Source: Acidimicrobiaceae bacterium
Lineage (GTDB): Bacteria; Actinomycetota; Acidimicrobiia; Acidimicrobiales; Ilumatobacteraceae
Assembly: GCA_024641005.1 (NCBI GenBank)
Contig: JAHEDX010000003.1
Coordinates: 37,920 to 101,919 of the forward strand
Reading direction: 5' to 3'
Length of the DNA: 64,000 nucleotides
Below are positions 43,462 through 54,812 of the stretch, one piece after another (position 1 is the first letter of the stretch; every line of letters begins with the position of its first letter). The translations under genes were made by a program, and so were the position numbers. The notes under the pieces were generated by a model, which saw only the letters and a list, made by a program, of their open reading frames with translations, was not told the DNA's origin and did not search any database.

Positions 43462-45099
43462 ATGTCGCTGGAGCTCAGCAAGCACCCGTCCTTCGCCGGC
43501 CGACCGGGCCCGTTGCTGTTGGTCATCGCCGACGGCGTGGGCGTCGCACCGCCGGCACCCAGCAATGCCGTCACGGTGGCCGACACACCAACCCTCGATC
43601 GGCTGACGAACGGAGAGCTGTACGCCGAGCTCGCCGCGCACGGGCCGGCCGTCGGGCTGCCGTCCGACGACGACATGGGCAACAGCGAGGTCGGACACAA
43701 CGCCCTCGGCGCCGGACGCATCTTCGCCCAGGGCGCCAAGTTGGTGAACCGAGCGATCGGAACCGGGGCGATCTTCCAGACCGATGTGTGGCGCGAGGCG
43801 ATCGAACACGCCCGGTCGGGCACGTTGCACCTGCTCGGGCTGCATTCCGACGGAAATGTGCACTCACACAACGAGCATCTCTACGCGATGTTGCGCCGGG
43901 CCGCGGCCGACGGGGTCACGAGCGCCGCGGTGCACATCCTCCATGACGGCCGCGACGTGCCGGCACGGTCGGCCCTGCAGTACATCGCCACGACCGAAGC
44001 CGTGCTCGCGGAACTCAACCAGGCAGACGCCTCCCGCAACTTCCGGATCGCCTCTGGCGGCGGCCGTATGAAGATCACGATGGACCGGTACGGCGCCGAC
44101 TGGGCGATGGTCGAGCGCGGCTACCACTGCCATACCGATGGTCGTGGTCGGCCCTTCCGATCGGCCACCGAAGCGGTCGAGACCATGTACGGCGAGGCCG
44201 ACGCTGCCGGCCTCGGGACCGGCGACCAGTACCTCGGCGAGTTCGTCGTGGTCGACCACGACGGGCACCCGGTCGGGGCGATGCGCGATGGCGACGCAGT
44301 GATCCTCTACAACTTCCGCGGCGATCGTTCGATCGAGATCTCGCGCGCCTACGAAGAGTCCGACTTCGACGTGTTCGATCGCGGTCGGAATCCCGACGTG
44401 TACTTCGCGGGCATGCTGCAATACGACGGCGATGCCCTCGTGCCCAAGCGCTATCTGGTCGAGCCGCCGGCGATCGATCGCACCGTGAGCGAATTCCTGT
44501 GCGCCGAGGGCGTACACAGCTTTGCGGTGAGCGAAACCCAGAAGTTCGGACACGTCACGTACTTCTGGAACGGCAATAGATCCGGCTACATCGACGAGAC
44601 GCTCGAGACCTATGTCGAGATCAAGAGCGACAACGTCGAGTTCGATACCACACCAGCCATGAAGGTCCGCGAGATCACCGCCGAGGCGGTCGACCTCTTG
44701 CGCAGCGGCGACTACCGCTTCGGTCGGCTCAACTTCCCGAGTGGCGACATGGTGGGCCACACGGGCAATCTCGCCGCAACGATCGAGGCGATGACGGTCA
44801 TCGACGAATGCATGACGACGTTGATGAACGTGATCGAAGAACTCGACGGCGTGCTGGTGTACACGGCGGACCACGGCAACGCAGACATCATGTACACCGA
44901 CATCGACGGGGTACGAGCGCCCAAGACGTCGCACACCCTGAGCCCGGTGCCGTTCGCGATCTTCGATCCCAATTACGACGGCGAATACCACATGGCACCC
45001 TCCGCTGGATCAGGGCTGGCCAATGTCGCCGCAACCTTGCTCAACCTGCTGGGGTTCGACGCGCCGGACGACTATCTGCCGAGCCTGATCGAGTTCTGA
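43462..45099 (+). CDS. gpmI: 2,3-bisphosphoglycerate-independent phosphoglycerate mutase
   Basis: Metal-dependent glycolytic mutase interconverting 3- and 2-phosphoglycerate, 545 aa. Alkaline-phosphatase fold with nucleophile Ser in MGNSEVGHNALGAG, LLLVIADGVG at the N-terminus and YTADHGNADIM with LNFPSGDMVGHTG providing metal ligands. The inserted phosphotransferase domain includes GLHSDGNVHSH and LHDGRDVP. The ATG at 43462 fits the family start. Many other actinobacteria use the cofactor-dependent GpmA; iPGM use here is in line with the inferred lineage. Confidence 0.96.
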   Translation: MSLELSKHPSFAGRPGPLLLVIADGVGVAPPAPSNAVTVADTPTLDRLTNGELYAELAAHGPAVGLPSDDDMGNSEVGHNALGAGRIFAQGAKLVNRAIGTGAIFQTDVWREAIEHARSGTLHLLGLHSDGNVHSHNEHLYAMLRRAAADGVTSAAVHILHDGRDVPARSALQYIATTEAVLAELNQADASRNFRIASGGGRMKITMDRYGADWAMVERGYHCHTDGRGRPFRSATEAVETMYGEADAAGLGTGDQYLGEFVVVDHDGHPVGAMRDGDAVILYNFRGDRSIEISRAYEESDFDVFDRGRNPDVYFAGMLQYDGDALVPKRYLVEPPAIDRTVSEFLCAEGVHSFAVSETQKFGHVTYFWNGNRSGYIDETLETYVEIKSDNVEFDTTPAMKVREITAEAVDLLRSGDYRFGRLNFPSGDMVGHTGNLAATIEAMTVIDECMTTLMNVIEELDGVLVYTADHGNADIMYTDIDGVRAPKTSHTLSPVPFAIFDPNYDGEYHMAPSAGSGLANVAATLLNLLGFDAPDDYLPSLIEF

Positions 45100-45154
45100 C
45101 TGCTCGCACATCATCGGCTCCGACGCGCATCGATCCAACGGCTACTGTTCGCGC

Positions 45155-45580
45155 ATGGCATCGAAGTCGGTTCAGCTCGAGCATCTCCGCAAGGTCCCAC
45201 TGTTCGCAGGGTGCAGCCGCAGGGACCTACAGCACATCGCCAAAGCCGGCGACGTCATCACGATGACCGACGGCACGACGATCATCGATCAGGGCCAGAT
45301 GGGCCGCGAAGCGTTCGTCATCCTGAAGGGCGACGTGGTGGTTCGCCGGGGCAGCCGCAAGATCACCACGCTGTCGGCCGGCGAAGTGGTCGGCGAACTC
45401 TCGCTGCTCGACCACGGGCCTCGCACGGCCAGCGTGATCTGTGAAGGCGATTGCACCTTGTTCGTACTCGATCAGCGCCACTTCCGCGCCGTGCTCGAAG
45501 AGCAGCCGTTGATCGCATTGAAGCTGCTCGGCACACTCGCCGGTCACATCCGTAACCTCGACCGCCAATACTTCGGCTGA
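45155..45580 (+). CDS. Cyclic nucleotide-binding domain protein
   Basis: A 141-aa stand-alone cNMP-binding domain. The phosphate-binding cassette is GEVVGELSLLDHGPRTASV, with the Glu and Arg needed for cAMP contact present. No DNA-binding domain follows, so it is not a Crp. It lies between gpmI (56 bp) and the EtfD-like gene (63 bp) on the same strand, and may modulate one of them (inference). No membrane helix. Confidence 0.88.
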   Translation: MASKSVQLEHLRKVPLFAGCSRRDLQHIAKAGDVITMTDGTTIIDQGQMGREAFVILKGDVVVRRGSRKITTLSAGEVVGELSLLDHGPRTASVICEGDCTLFVLDQRHFRAVLEEQPLIALKLLGTLAGHIRNLDRQYFG

Positions 45581-45642
45581 GCGAGCGCGGGCGAGGGCGG
45601 ACGTGAGTCGAGTGACGCCCGCGGACTAGCGTGTTGCCCGCC

Positions 45643-48012
45643 ATGAGCACGCACGCCGAAACCACTGACGAGCCCGCCTCGAAGCGCATCAAGCCACACC
45701 AACTTGCGCTCGGATTGGGCATCGGAATCGCCGCCTTCACGGCGATCTCGGGCATCATTCCGCTGATCACCGGATGGCACAACGAGAACGCCATCCATCG
45801 CGAGGTGTTCGGCAACGTCCCCGGTCCGTTGAAGGTCGCCTTCTACACCGTCATACCCGTGATGCTGGTGTGGGGCGCCTTCCAGTTCTCGAACCGCATG
45901 AAGAACTGGGAGCGTGGGGCGCCTGCACAGCGGCGCACCACTGCGAAGAACGCCAAGAAGCGCGCCGGCGACTTCCGGGCCGGCGTCTACATGCAGACAT
46001 TGCTGCGCGATTCGGCCGCAGGCCTCATGCATTCGATGATCTACTTCGGCTTCCTCGTGCTGATGGGCGTCACCACGATCCTCGAGGTCGACCACCAGCT
46101 GCCCGAAGATCTCAAGTTCCTGCACGGACGGACCTACCAGGCGTATGCGTTCATCGGCGACCTGGCCGGGCTCGTGTTCGTGGTCGGCATCATCTGGGCG
46201 ATCGCTCGGCGCTACGTCCAGCGCCCCTACCGCATCCGGATCAAGTCGAAGCCCGAGCACGCCGTGATCCTCGGCACCTTCCTCGTGATCGGCGTCACCG
46301 GGTTCACCTCCGAGATGTTCCGGATCGCGCTCGGCACCGCGGCCGGCGAGGACATGAGCTGGGAGAAGTACAGCTTCATCGGCTACCCGCTCGCCCGAGC
46401 GGTCGACGGGTTGTCGACAGGCACGCTCCAGGACTGGCACCAGTGGTCGTGGATCGCCCACGTGGTCAGCTTCATCGTGTTCCTCGCGATCTTGCCGGTC
46501 ACGATGCTGCGCCACATGTTCACGTCGCCGCTCAACATGTACCTGCGCGACAAGGACCGCCCCAAGGGCGCCATGAAGCCGATGCCCAACCTGATGGAGA
46601 CCGAACTCGAATCGTTCGGCGCGTCGGTCGTCGAGGACTTCACCTGGAAGCAACTCCTCGACACCGATGCCTGCACGATGTGCGGGCGATGCACCAGCGT
46701 GTGCCCGGCACACGCGACCGGCAAACCCCTCGATCCACGTGAGATCGTATTGAAGACCGGCGAGGTCATGGCCGCCACCGGCCACCCCCAGGTCAGCCCG
46801 CCGCTCGGCACCGATGCCGAGATCACGATCGGCGCCAACAGTCTGTTCGAGCGCATCACCCCCGACGAGATCTGGGCGTGCACCAGCTGCAAGGCGTGCG
46901 ACGAGATCTGCCCGGTCAACATCGAGATCCTCGACAAGATCCTCGACATGCGTCGCTACCTGTCGTTGATGGAATCGAACTTCCCCGCCGAGCTCGGCAA
47001 CGCCTATCGCGCGATGGAGAATCAAGGCAACCCGTGGGGCATGAACCAGGGCGAACGAGGTGACTGGGCGAACGACCTCGCCGCCGTGAAGGTGGTCGAT
47101 CCGGGCGAGCCGCTCGAGGCCGAATACCTGTACTGGGTCGGCTGCGCCGGCTCGTTCGACGACAAGAACAAGAAGGTCACCCAGGCCATGGCCAAGCTGC
47201 TCACCCGAGCCGGCATCGACGTCGCCATCCTCGGCCCCAGCGAGATGTGCACAGGCGACTCCGCCCGCCGCTCGGGCAACGAGTACCTGTTCCAGATGCT
47301 CGCCATGCCCAACATCGAGATGCTCGACGGCATGGGCGTGAAGAAGATCATCACCCAGTGCCCGCACTGCTTCAACACGCTGATGAACGAGTACCCCCAG
47401 CTGGGCGGCAACTACGAGGTCGTTCATCACACACAACTGCTCGAGCAACTGATCGATTCGGGTCGACTCGACGTCAGCCAGGCGACCCTCGAAGAGCGCA
47501 TCACCTACCACGACTCGTGCTATCTCGGCCGCCACAACGACGTCTACGTTGCGCCGCGCAAGGTCGTCGGCTCGATCAAGGGCATCGAGATCGTCGAGAT
47601 GAGCCGCAACGGCACGAAGGGCATGTGCTGTGGAGCGGGCGGAGCACGAATGTGGATGGAGGAGTCGATCGGCGTCAAGGTCAACGACGAGCGTGCGCTC
47701 GAGGCGATCTCGACCGGAGCCACCCGGGTCGCGACCGCCTGCCCGTTCTGCTACATCATGCTCGACGACGGGGTGAAGGCCGCCGGGAAGGAAGACGACC
47801 AGGTCAAGGTCGCCGACCTCGCGATCCACCTGCTCGATGCGATCGAGGCCGGCGAGGCCAAGATGGGGCACCCCGACGCCCCGCTCAACGTCGCGCTCGA
47901 AACTCCCTTGCGCGTACCCGGGTTCGCCGGCCACGGCAGCACGGGGTCGGCAAGGCCCGCCGCCGACACCATTCCCGACGTTCCGATCGCCGACGCCGAC
48001 GCCGACGCCTGA
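45643..48012 (+). CDS. EtfD-like membrane Fe-S oxidoreductase (ETF:menaquinone type)
   Basis: A 789-aa fusion matching the architecture of mycobacterial EtfD and related ETF:menaquinone oxidoreductases. The N-terminal NarI/HdrE-like membrane domain has five or six helices with candidate heme His. Two [4Fe-4S] ferredoxin motifs follow: CTMCGRCTSVCP and CTSCKACDEICP. Two CCG domains end the protein (CAGSFD / CTGDSARRSG / QCPHC and HDSCYLGRHN / GMCCGAGGARMWM / CPFC). It passes electrons from ETF (acyl-CoA dehydrogenation) to menaquinone. I used the ATG at 45643; GTG at 45631 is also possible. etfBA is not in the window. Confidence 0.9.
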   Translation: MSTHAETTDEPASKRIKPHQLALGLGIGIAAFTAISGIIPLITGWHNENAIHREVFGNVPGPLKVAFYTVIPVMLVWGAFQFSNRMKNWERGAPAQRRTTAKNAKKRAGDFRAGVYMQTLLRDSAAGLMHSMIYFGFLVLMGVTTILEVDHQLPEDLKFLHGRTYQAYAFIGDLAGLVFVVGIIWAIARRYVQRPYRIRIKSKPEHAVILGTFLVIGVTGFTSEMFRIALGTAAGEDMSWEKYSFIGYPLARAVDGLSTGTLQDWHQWSWIAHVVSFIVFLAILPVTMLRHMFTSPLNMYLRDKDRPKGAMKPMPNLMETELESFGASVVEDFTWKQLLDTDACTMCGRCTSVCPAHATGKPLDPREIVLKTGEVMAATGHPQVSPPLGTDAEITIGANSLFERITPDEIWACTSCKACDEICPVNIEILDKILDMRRYLSLMESNFPAELGNAYRAMENQGNPWGMNQGERGDWANDLAAVKVVDPGEPLEAEYLYWVGCAGSFDDKNKKVTQAMAKLLTRAGIDVAILGPSEMCTGDSARRSGNEYLFQMLAMPNIEMLDGMGVKKIITQCPHCFNTLMNEYPQLGGNYEVVHHTQLLEQLIDSGRLDVSQATLEERITYHDSCYLGRHNDVYVAPRKVVGSIKGIEIVEMSRNGTKGMCCGAGGARMWMEESIGVKVNDERALEAISTGATRVATACPFCYIMLDDGVKAAGKEDDQVKVADLAIHLLDAIEAGEAKMGHPDAPLNVALETPLRVPGFAGHGSTGSARPAADTIPDVPIADADADA

Positions 48013-48070
48013 TCAGCAGATCGGCTCGCTGCGAACACACGCTCAAGCCGTTGTTCGCGGCAACCGATAT

Positions 48071-48358
48071 ATGGGCGTGATACGTCCCGCCACACCTGGA
48101 GCCCTCGACCGTCTCGGCCGTGCCGCGTCCCGAGACGATCGCGAGCTCGATGCCGCCCTCGCCAACCTCGGTGTCCTGCCGCCGGTCGACCTCGACCCGA
48201 TCCGCGCCTGCCTGAACATGACCGAGATCCGGCTCGTCGCCGAGCTGAACCGTGACGGACACCGGCTCATCACCGTCACCGGGGGTGACCGAGTGCTCGC
48301 ATGGATCCATCATGACGGCCGTGTCGTGATGGCCGATCATCAGCTGCTCAGCGCCTGA
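48071..48358 (+). CDS. Small hypothetical protein
   Basis: A 95-aa open frame with strong codon-position GC bias, no membrane helix and no recognised domain. Its sequence alternates helix (ELDAALANLGVLPP) and strand (HRLITVTGGDRVLAW) and ends ADHQLLSA. The alternative GTG start is at 48077. It is convergent with xylB, 24 bp away. It may be a real small gene, but homology is not evident by eye. Confidence 0.45.
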   Translation: MGVIRPATPGALDRLGRAASRDDRELDAALANLGVLPPVDLDPIRACLNMTEIRLVAELNRDGHRLITVTGGDRVLAWIHHDGRVVMADHQLLSA

Positions 48359-48382
48359 ACCGGCGTTGCTCGACCCCGCCGA

Positions 48383-49818
48383 TCAGCCGCACAGAGCCTC
48401 TGTGTAGCGGGCCCGCCTGCCGCCGACATCCCGAGCCGACGCGATCGTGACCCCGGCTCCGAGCTTCCACCGTTCGGCGAGCTCGTCGAAAGCCCCAGCA
48501 CCCGCCACCGCTGCGGCCTGCGCAGCTGCACCAGTTGCCACGGTCTCATCGGTGTCGGGGACGACCACGTCGGCCGCGGACAGGTCGGCGCACCGCTGCC
48601 GGTACGCCACCGATCGTGAGCCCCCGCCGATGAGGAAGACGCGACCGTCGACCGAAGCACCGACGGCACGGAGGGCATCGAGCCCGTCGAGCAGGCCGCA
48701 CAGCACACCGTCGTGCGCGGCGAGCGCGAGCTGTGCACGGGTCGTCGTGTTGGTGAGCCCGAGGAATGTTCCGGTCGCGTCGGGCAGGTTCGGTGTGCGT
48801 TCGCCGTCGAAGTAGGGGACGAGCAGCGCCGCGCCCGGGTCATCGATCGTTGCCATGGCCAGCTCGGCGAGACCTGACGCATCGGTGCCCAACCACCCGG
48901 CGACGGTGTCGGTGACCTTGGTGGCATTGAGGGTGCACACGAGCGGCAGGTAGTCACCGCTCGCGCTCGCGAACCCGGCGACCGAGCCGGATGGATCGTG
49001 GGTCGCGGTCGCCGACACGGCAAACACGGTGCCGGAGGTTCCGAGCGAGATCGCCACATCGCCCGCCCGTAACCCGAGGCCCAGAGCCGCGCCCATGTTG
49101 TCGCCGGTTCCGGGTCCGACGATCACGCCGGGGCGGAGACCGAGGGCGGCCGCAGCCGGTTCGGTGACGACGCCGGCCTGATCGAGTGGCCCCAACACCC
49201 GGGGCACCCGAGCGGCCCAGGCGGTCCCGTCCCCACCGGTCGCCGTGGCGAGCAGATCGGGCAGGAGCCTGCCCGTCGACGGGTCGAACCAGCCGCTTCC
49301 GCTCGCATCGCCGCGATCGGTCACGTGGGCTCCGGTGAGGCGCCACGTGAGGTAGTCGTGCGGCAGCATCACCTTGTCGACCCGATCGAGCAGCTCGGGC
49401 TCGTGCTCGGCGACCCACGCGAGCTTGGTGATCGTGAACGCGGCAACGGGCACGCTCCCGGTGGCGCCCGCCCACTGCTCTGCCCCGAGCGATGCCACGA
49501 GACGTTCGGCCTGGGGTGCCGACGTCGTGTCGTTCCACAGCTTCGCGGGCCGAAGTGCACGACCGGTGTCGTCGAGCAGTACCAGCCCATGCTGCTGGCC
49601 GGCGACCGAGATCGCGACGACGTCATGTCGATGATCCCCCAGACGAGCGATCGCCGCGACCAGCGCCGCCCACCATGCATCAGGGTCCTGTTCGGACACC
49701 GGCGGAGTCGTGGCAGGGTGACGGGCGGAGCCGGTGGCGACGAGCTCGCCGGTGGCGATGTCACGGGCCTCGACCTTGGTCGACTGTGTCGACGAGTCGA
49801 CGCCGACCACCAGTGGCA

Positions 49819-49819
<1 letters not shown>
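48383..49819 (-). CDS. xylB: Xylulokinase
   Basis: FGGY-family kinase of 478 aa that phosphorylates D-xylulose to xylulose 5-phosphate. N-terminal VVGVDSSTQSTK, SVAGQQHGLV (catalytic-site region) and the adenosine loops GPGTGDNMGAALG and LIGGGSRSVAYRQ are present. The ATG at 49817-49819 overlaps the xylA stop as TGATG. Last gene of xylF-H-G-A-B. Confidence 0.95.
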
Positions 49820-51144
<1,325 letters not shown>

Positions 51145-51305
51145 CGCTACGACTCCTCGTCAAGGTGTTGTGCCGCAATACCGGTCGGTGCCGATCGGCA
51201 AACTCTCAGCCGCGACACCGTGTGCACACGGCTGATCGAAGGTTACATCGGGGTGGACGCCGACGCCCTGAGCGGGCACCTGCGACGCCCGGTATCCGAC
51301 GCGGC

Positions 51306-52103
51306 TTACTCCGACCCGTTGTCACCGGGCTGCTTGCCGGCGATGATCATGGCGAGCACGTCGTCCTTGGTGACGTCGTGCTTGTTGACCGTGCCGACGA
51401 GCTTGCCCTGCAGCATCACCGTGATCCGATCCGCCAGGTCGAACACGTCGTGGATGTCATGGCTGATGAGGAAGATCCCGATCCCCTCAGCCTTGAGCTG
51501 GGTGATCAACTCACGCACCTGCGCCGTCTCGGCCGGGCCCAGGGCAGCGGTCGGCTCGTCCATGATCAGGATCCTGGCGTTGAAGTGCACAGCCCGGGCG
51601 ATGGCCACCGACTGCCGCTGGCCACCCGACAGCGACCTGACCGCCGTCTTCAGGTTCTTGAAGCGCGGGTTGAGACGTTGCATGACCCGCTGGGTCGCCG
51701 AGTCCATCGCCTCGTCGTCGAGCGAGCCGGTACGGCTGCGTAGCTCGCGCCCCAGGAACACGTTGGCTGCAGCATCCATGTTGTCGGCGAGCGCCAGCTT
51801 CTGATAAATCACCTCGACGCCGTACTCGCGAGCGTCGCGGGGGTTGTGAATCGTCACCAGATCGCCGTTGATGCGGATCTCACCGGAGTCGGCGGGATGA
51901 GCGCCCGAGAGCGTGTGCATCAGCGTCGACTTGCCGGCACCGTTACCGCCGACCAACGCCACGACTTCGCCCGCGTACATGTCGATCGTGACCCCATCGA
52001 CGGCGTGCAGGCCACCGAACGCGACCTTGATGTCGCGCAGCTCGCACAACGGCACGCCTCTGTCGGCTGCGGCTGGTTGGGTGGCGGTGGATGTGTCGGT
52101 CAT
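51306..52103 (-). CDS. xylG: Xylose ABC transporter ATP-binding protein
   Basis: A 265-aa sugar importer ATPase with Walker [10 protein letters not shown], signature LSGGQRQ, Walker [13 protein letters not shown] and the H-loop ISHDIHD. It is a single-domain ATPase like FrcA, half the size of the fused RbsA/XylG of Escherichia coli, and presumably dimerises. Operon position between the permease and xylA makes xylose the likely cargo. Confidence 0.9.
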   Translation of the reverse strand: MTDTSTATQPAAADRGVPLCELRDIKVAFGGLHAVDGVTIDMYAGEVVALVGGNGAGKSTLMHTLSGAHPADSGEIRINGDLVTIHNPRDAREYGVEVIYQKLALADNMDAAANVFLGRELRSRTGSLDDEAMDSATQRVMQRLNPRFKNLKTAVRSLSGGQRQSVAIARAVHFNARILIMDEPTAALGPAETAQVRELITQLKAEGIGIFLISHDIHDVFDLADRITVMLQGKLVGTVNKHDVTKDDVLAMIIAGKQPGDNGSE

Positions 52104-52121
52104 GTTGCTGTCTCCCTCCGC

Positions 52122-53492
52122 CTACGGACGCCCTGTCTGGATGACCATCGCGGCCAGTGCGACACCTACTGCGAGCGCTGCGAACACGGTCGACCGTCGG
52201 CGCTGTCGCAACAGGGCGTCGATCGCCACGGCGGTGACCAGCACGATGCCGACGACGATGTCCTGCGACGGCGAGTCGATGTTGAGCAGTGACATACCCG
52301 AGCGCAGCGACTGCATGACGACAGCTCCGAGCACAGCACCCGGGATCGTGCCGATCCCTCCCGAGAACGACGTGCCGCCGATCACGGCGGCGGCGATGAC
52401 GTCGAGTTCGTTCTGGACACCGAGGTTGGTGGTGGCCGAGTTGAGACGTGCGGTCTGGATCGCTGCACTCAGTGCACACAGCATGCCCATCACGACATAG
52501 GTGTAGGTGATCGTCTTGCGGGTGTTGATACCACCCAGTTCGGCAGCCTCAGGATTGCCGCCGTAGGCGTACACGTAGCGTCCGAATCGCCGCCGCTTGG
52601 CGAGATAGCTCATCAGCAACGTGATGCCGATCAGGATCAGCACCGGGTAGGCGATACCGACGGGGTCACCGCTGACCGGCGAGGCGTACTTGATGGCGAT
52701 CAACCACACCCCGAGGATCACGATGCCGCAGCCGACCACGGCGAACGCCACCTCGGCCCCGAGCGAGCGCATGGCGAGATCGTGGCGGCGGCGGCGCTGA
52801 CGAGCCAAGGCCATACTGACCACGATGCCAACACACGCCAGAGCTGCGATGATCCAGCTCTTGGTGTCGCCGAGTGATCGGTCGGGGGCTCCGCCGAGAT
52901 AACGGAACGTGTCGTCGAGTGGGGCCAGGGTCTGACCCTGCTTGCCACCGGTACGGAAGATCATGCCCCGCCAGGCGAGATAGCCGCCGAGCGTGACGAT
53001 GAAGGCGGGCACACCCACATAGGCGACGATGAAGCCCTGCAGTCCACCGATGATCGCACCCAGCACCAGGCCCACCGCCAGCGCCACCAGCCACGTGTAC
53101 CAGGGGCCGTTCGCCAGGCTGTCAATCGTCAGATTGAAGCCGAACACGGAGATCAGACCGTCGGTCTGCACGAGCGCCATCGTGTAGCCGAGGAAACCGA
53201 GCAGCGACCCGACCGACAAGTCGATGTTGCGGGTCACGATGATCAGTACCATGCCGGTCGCCATGATCGCGATCGACGTGCTCTGCACCGACAGGTTCCA
53301 GAGGTTTCTCGACGTGATGAACTTGCCGTCGGACATCGCGTGGAACCCGATCCAGATCACGGCGAGCGCCGCCACCATGCCGAGTAGACGTGTGTCGATC
53401 TCGGATCTGCTGATCAACTCCTTGAGGCTGCGGCGTGGTGAGGCGTCGGTTGTCACCTGGGCTGCGTCAGTGGCCTCGACTGTTTCACTCAT
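52122..53492 (-). CDS. xylH: Xylose ABC transporter permease
   Basis: Membrane permease of 456 aa from the ribose/xylose/arabinose family (BPD_transp_2), with about ten to twelve helices. Family markers are TRNIDLSVGSLLGF and AYVGVPAFIVTLGGYLAWRG, plus YAYGGNPEAAELGGI near the ATPase-coupling loop. It is longer than RbsC because of a mid-protein loop (about 195-260). It lies 18 bp before xylG and just beyond the xylF terminator. Confidence 0.9.
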   Translation of the reverse strand: MSETVEATDAAQVTTDASPRRSLKELISRSEIDTRLLGMVAALAVIWIGFHAMSDGKFITSRNLWNLSVQSTSIAIMATGMVLIIVTRNIDLSVGSLLGFLGYTMALVQTDGLISVFGFNLTIDSLANGPWYTWLVALAVGLVLGAIIGGLQGFIVAYVGVPAFIVTLGGYLAWRGMIFRTGGKQGQTLAPLDDTFRYLGGAPDRSLGDTKSWIIAALACVGIVVSMALARQRRRRHDLAMRSLGAEVAFAVVGCGIVILGVWLIAIKYASPVSGDPVGIAYPVLILIGITLLMSYLAKRRRFGRYVYAYGGNPEAAELGGINTRKTITYTYVVMGMLCALSAAIQTARLNSATTNLGVQNELDVIAAAVIGGTSFSGGIGTIPGAVLGAVVMQSLRSGMSLLNIDSPSQDIVVGIVLVTAVAIDALLRQRRRSTVFAALAVGVALAAMVIQTGRP

Positions 53493-53529
53493 CGGGGTAC
53501 TCGCTCATCGAGTGGCACCTTAGAACAAA

Positions 53530-53564
53530 CGAGCCCCCCACCCGATGTTCGGGTGGGGGGCTCG
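53530..53564 (-). terminator. Intercistronic terminator between xylF and xylH
   Basis: A 16-bp perfect stem (CGAGCCCCCCACCCGA and its complement) with a 3-nt loop is followed on the minus strand by TTTGTTC. It lies between the xylF stop (53595) and the xylH start (53492). Partial termination here would give more binding protein than membrane components, as is common in sugar ABC operons. Confidence 0.85.
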
Positions 53565-53594
53565 TGTGACAATTACTGAATCAGTTGGGTGTGA

Positions 53595-54698
53595 TCAGTC
53601 GCACGCGGCAACCGTGCCGGCGGTCACGCCGGCGCAGGCATCTTCCTTGCTGATCCAGCCGGCGTCGATCACCAGGTCGAGGTTGTCCTGCATGATCGGC
53701 TGCGGGGCCAGCAGGTTCGAGGTCATGTCGACACCACCGGGGGTGGTGAAGATCGCCGTACCGGGGACATTCGCGACCGTGGGGTCGGCGCACAGCGCGA
53801 TCGCTGCCTCGCCGGCCGTCTTGCCGAGCACGCGGGAGTCCTTCCAGACCGTGAGCGTCTGCGTGCCGAGAGCGACCCGGTTGAGGGCTGCCAGCTCGGC
53901 GTCCTGACCCGACACCGGAACGACACCTGCGAGGCCCTGGGCATCGAGCGCCGCGATCACGCCGCCGGCCATGCCGTCGTTCTCGGAGAGAACGGCTTGG
54001 ATGTCGTTGTCGTTGGCGGTGAGGAACTGCTCCATCGAGGCCTGGGCATTTTCGGGCGCCCAGTTGTCGGTGTAGGTCTCGCCGACGATGGTGATATCAC
54101 CGGCCGTGACTGCCTCACCGATGACGTCCTCGTAGCCTTCGCGCAGGAAGTCGGCGTTGGCGTCGGCCGAGTTGCCCTTGATGATGACGTAGTTACCCGT
54201 CGGCACCTTCTCGAAGATCGCGCGGGCCTCGATACGGCCGACCTCGATGTTGTCGAAGGTCAGGTACAGGGCGTTGGCGTCCTCGATCAGGCGGTCATAG
54301 GCGATGACCGGAACGCCCTGATCGAGTGCTGCGGTAACGGCCGGCTTGATCGCCGTGCCGTCCTGTGCAAGCACGATCAACACGTTGGCGCCCTGCGAGA
54401 TCAGGTTCTCGAGGTTGCTGGCCTGGGTCTCGACCGACGACTTGGCGTCGTTGGAGATGTAGGTGCCGCCACCGGCCTCGACGGCTGCCTTGATGGCCGG
54501 CTCGTCCCACTTTGCCCAGCGCTCTTCCTGGTAGTTGTTGAATGACACGCCGACGACACAATCGCCGCCGGTGTCAGCAGCCGTGGTCTCGGTCGGGGCA
54601 GGCGCAGTGGTCGCCGACGTGGTGTCGTCGTCACCGCCGCAGGCTGCCAGTGCCAATCCTGCTACCAGCAGGACTGATGCCGCTCGTTGGACTTTCAT
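53595..54698 (-). CDS. xylF: Xylose-binding lipoprotein of ABC transporter
   Basis: Extracytoplasmic sugar-binding protein of 367 aa. Signal peptide with lipobox LAAC (Cys20), a Thr/Ala-rich linker, then a periplasmic-binding type I fold from about 44 to 365. Regions such as VGVSFNNYQEERWAKW, VLIVLAQDGTAIKP, VIAYDRLI and LSENDGMAGGVIAAL match XylF/ChvE-type binding proteins. The start has GGAGGA 5 nt upstream. First gene of the xyl operon, followed by a terminator hairpin. Confidence 0.93.
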   Translation of the reverse strand: MKVQRAASVLLVAGLALAACGGDDDTTSATTAPAPTETTAADTGGDCVVGVSFNNYQEERWAKWDEPAIKAAVEAGGGTYISNDAKSSVETQASNLENLISQGANVLIVLAQDGTAIKPAVTAALDQGVPVIAYDRLIEDANALYLTFDNIEVGRIEARAIFEKVPTGNYVIIKGNSADANADFLREGYEDVIGEAVTAGDITIVGETYTDNWAPENAQASMEQFLTANDNDIQAVLSENDGMAGGVIAALDAQGLAGVVPVSGQDAELAALNRVALGTQTLTVWKDSRVLGKTAGEAAIALCADPTVANVPGTAIFTTPGGVDMTSNLLAPQPIMQDNLDLVIDAGWISKEDACAGVTAGTVAACD

Positions 54699-54717
54699 GG
54701 TTCCTCCCCTATGAGGT

Positions 54718-54739
54718 GTCGCGGTCGTTCGACCGCGAC
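54718..54739 (-). promoter_or_regulatory. Palindrome at the predicted xylF transcription start (candidate operator)
   Basis: A perfect 9-bp inverted repeat (GTCGCGGTC / GACCGCGAC) with a 4-bp centre lies 20 bp before the xylF ATG. A -10-like TACACT sits at 54748-54753 on the same strand, so the palindrome would cover roughly +2 to +23. A repressor site is suggested; no xylR/ROK gene is in the window. An mRNA hairpin is an alternative. Confidence 0.45.
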
Positions 54740-54812
54740 TGGGTTCGAGTGTATCGCGCGAACGCAGCAAGGACCCGAACAACCGAGTGACCTGACGAGA
54801 ACAATCCCCAGG

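Noticed and set aside
45544..47934. Long minus-strand open frame (about 800 codons) antisense to the EtfD-like gene
   Set aside because: Rich in Asp/Arg/Val as expected for antisense shadow; the opposite strand has clear Fe-S motifs.
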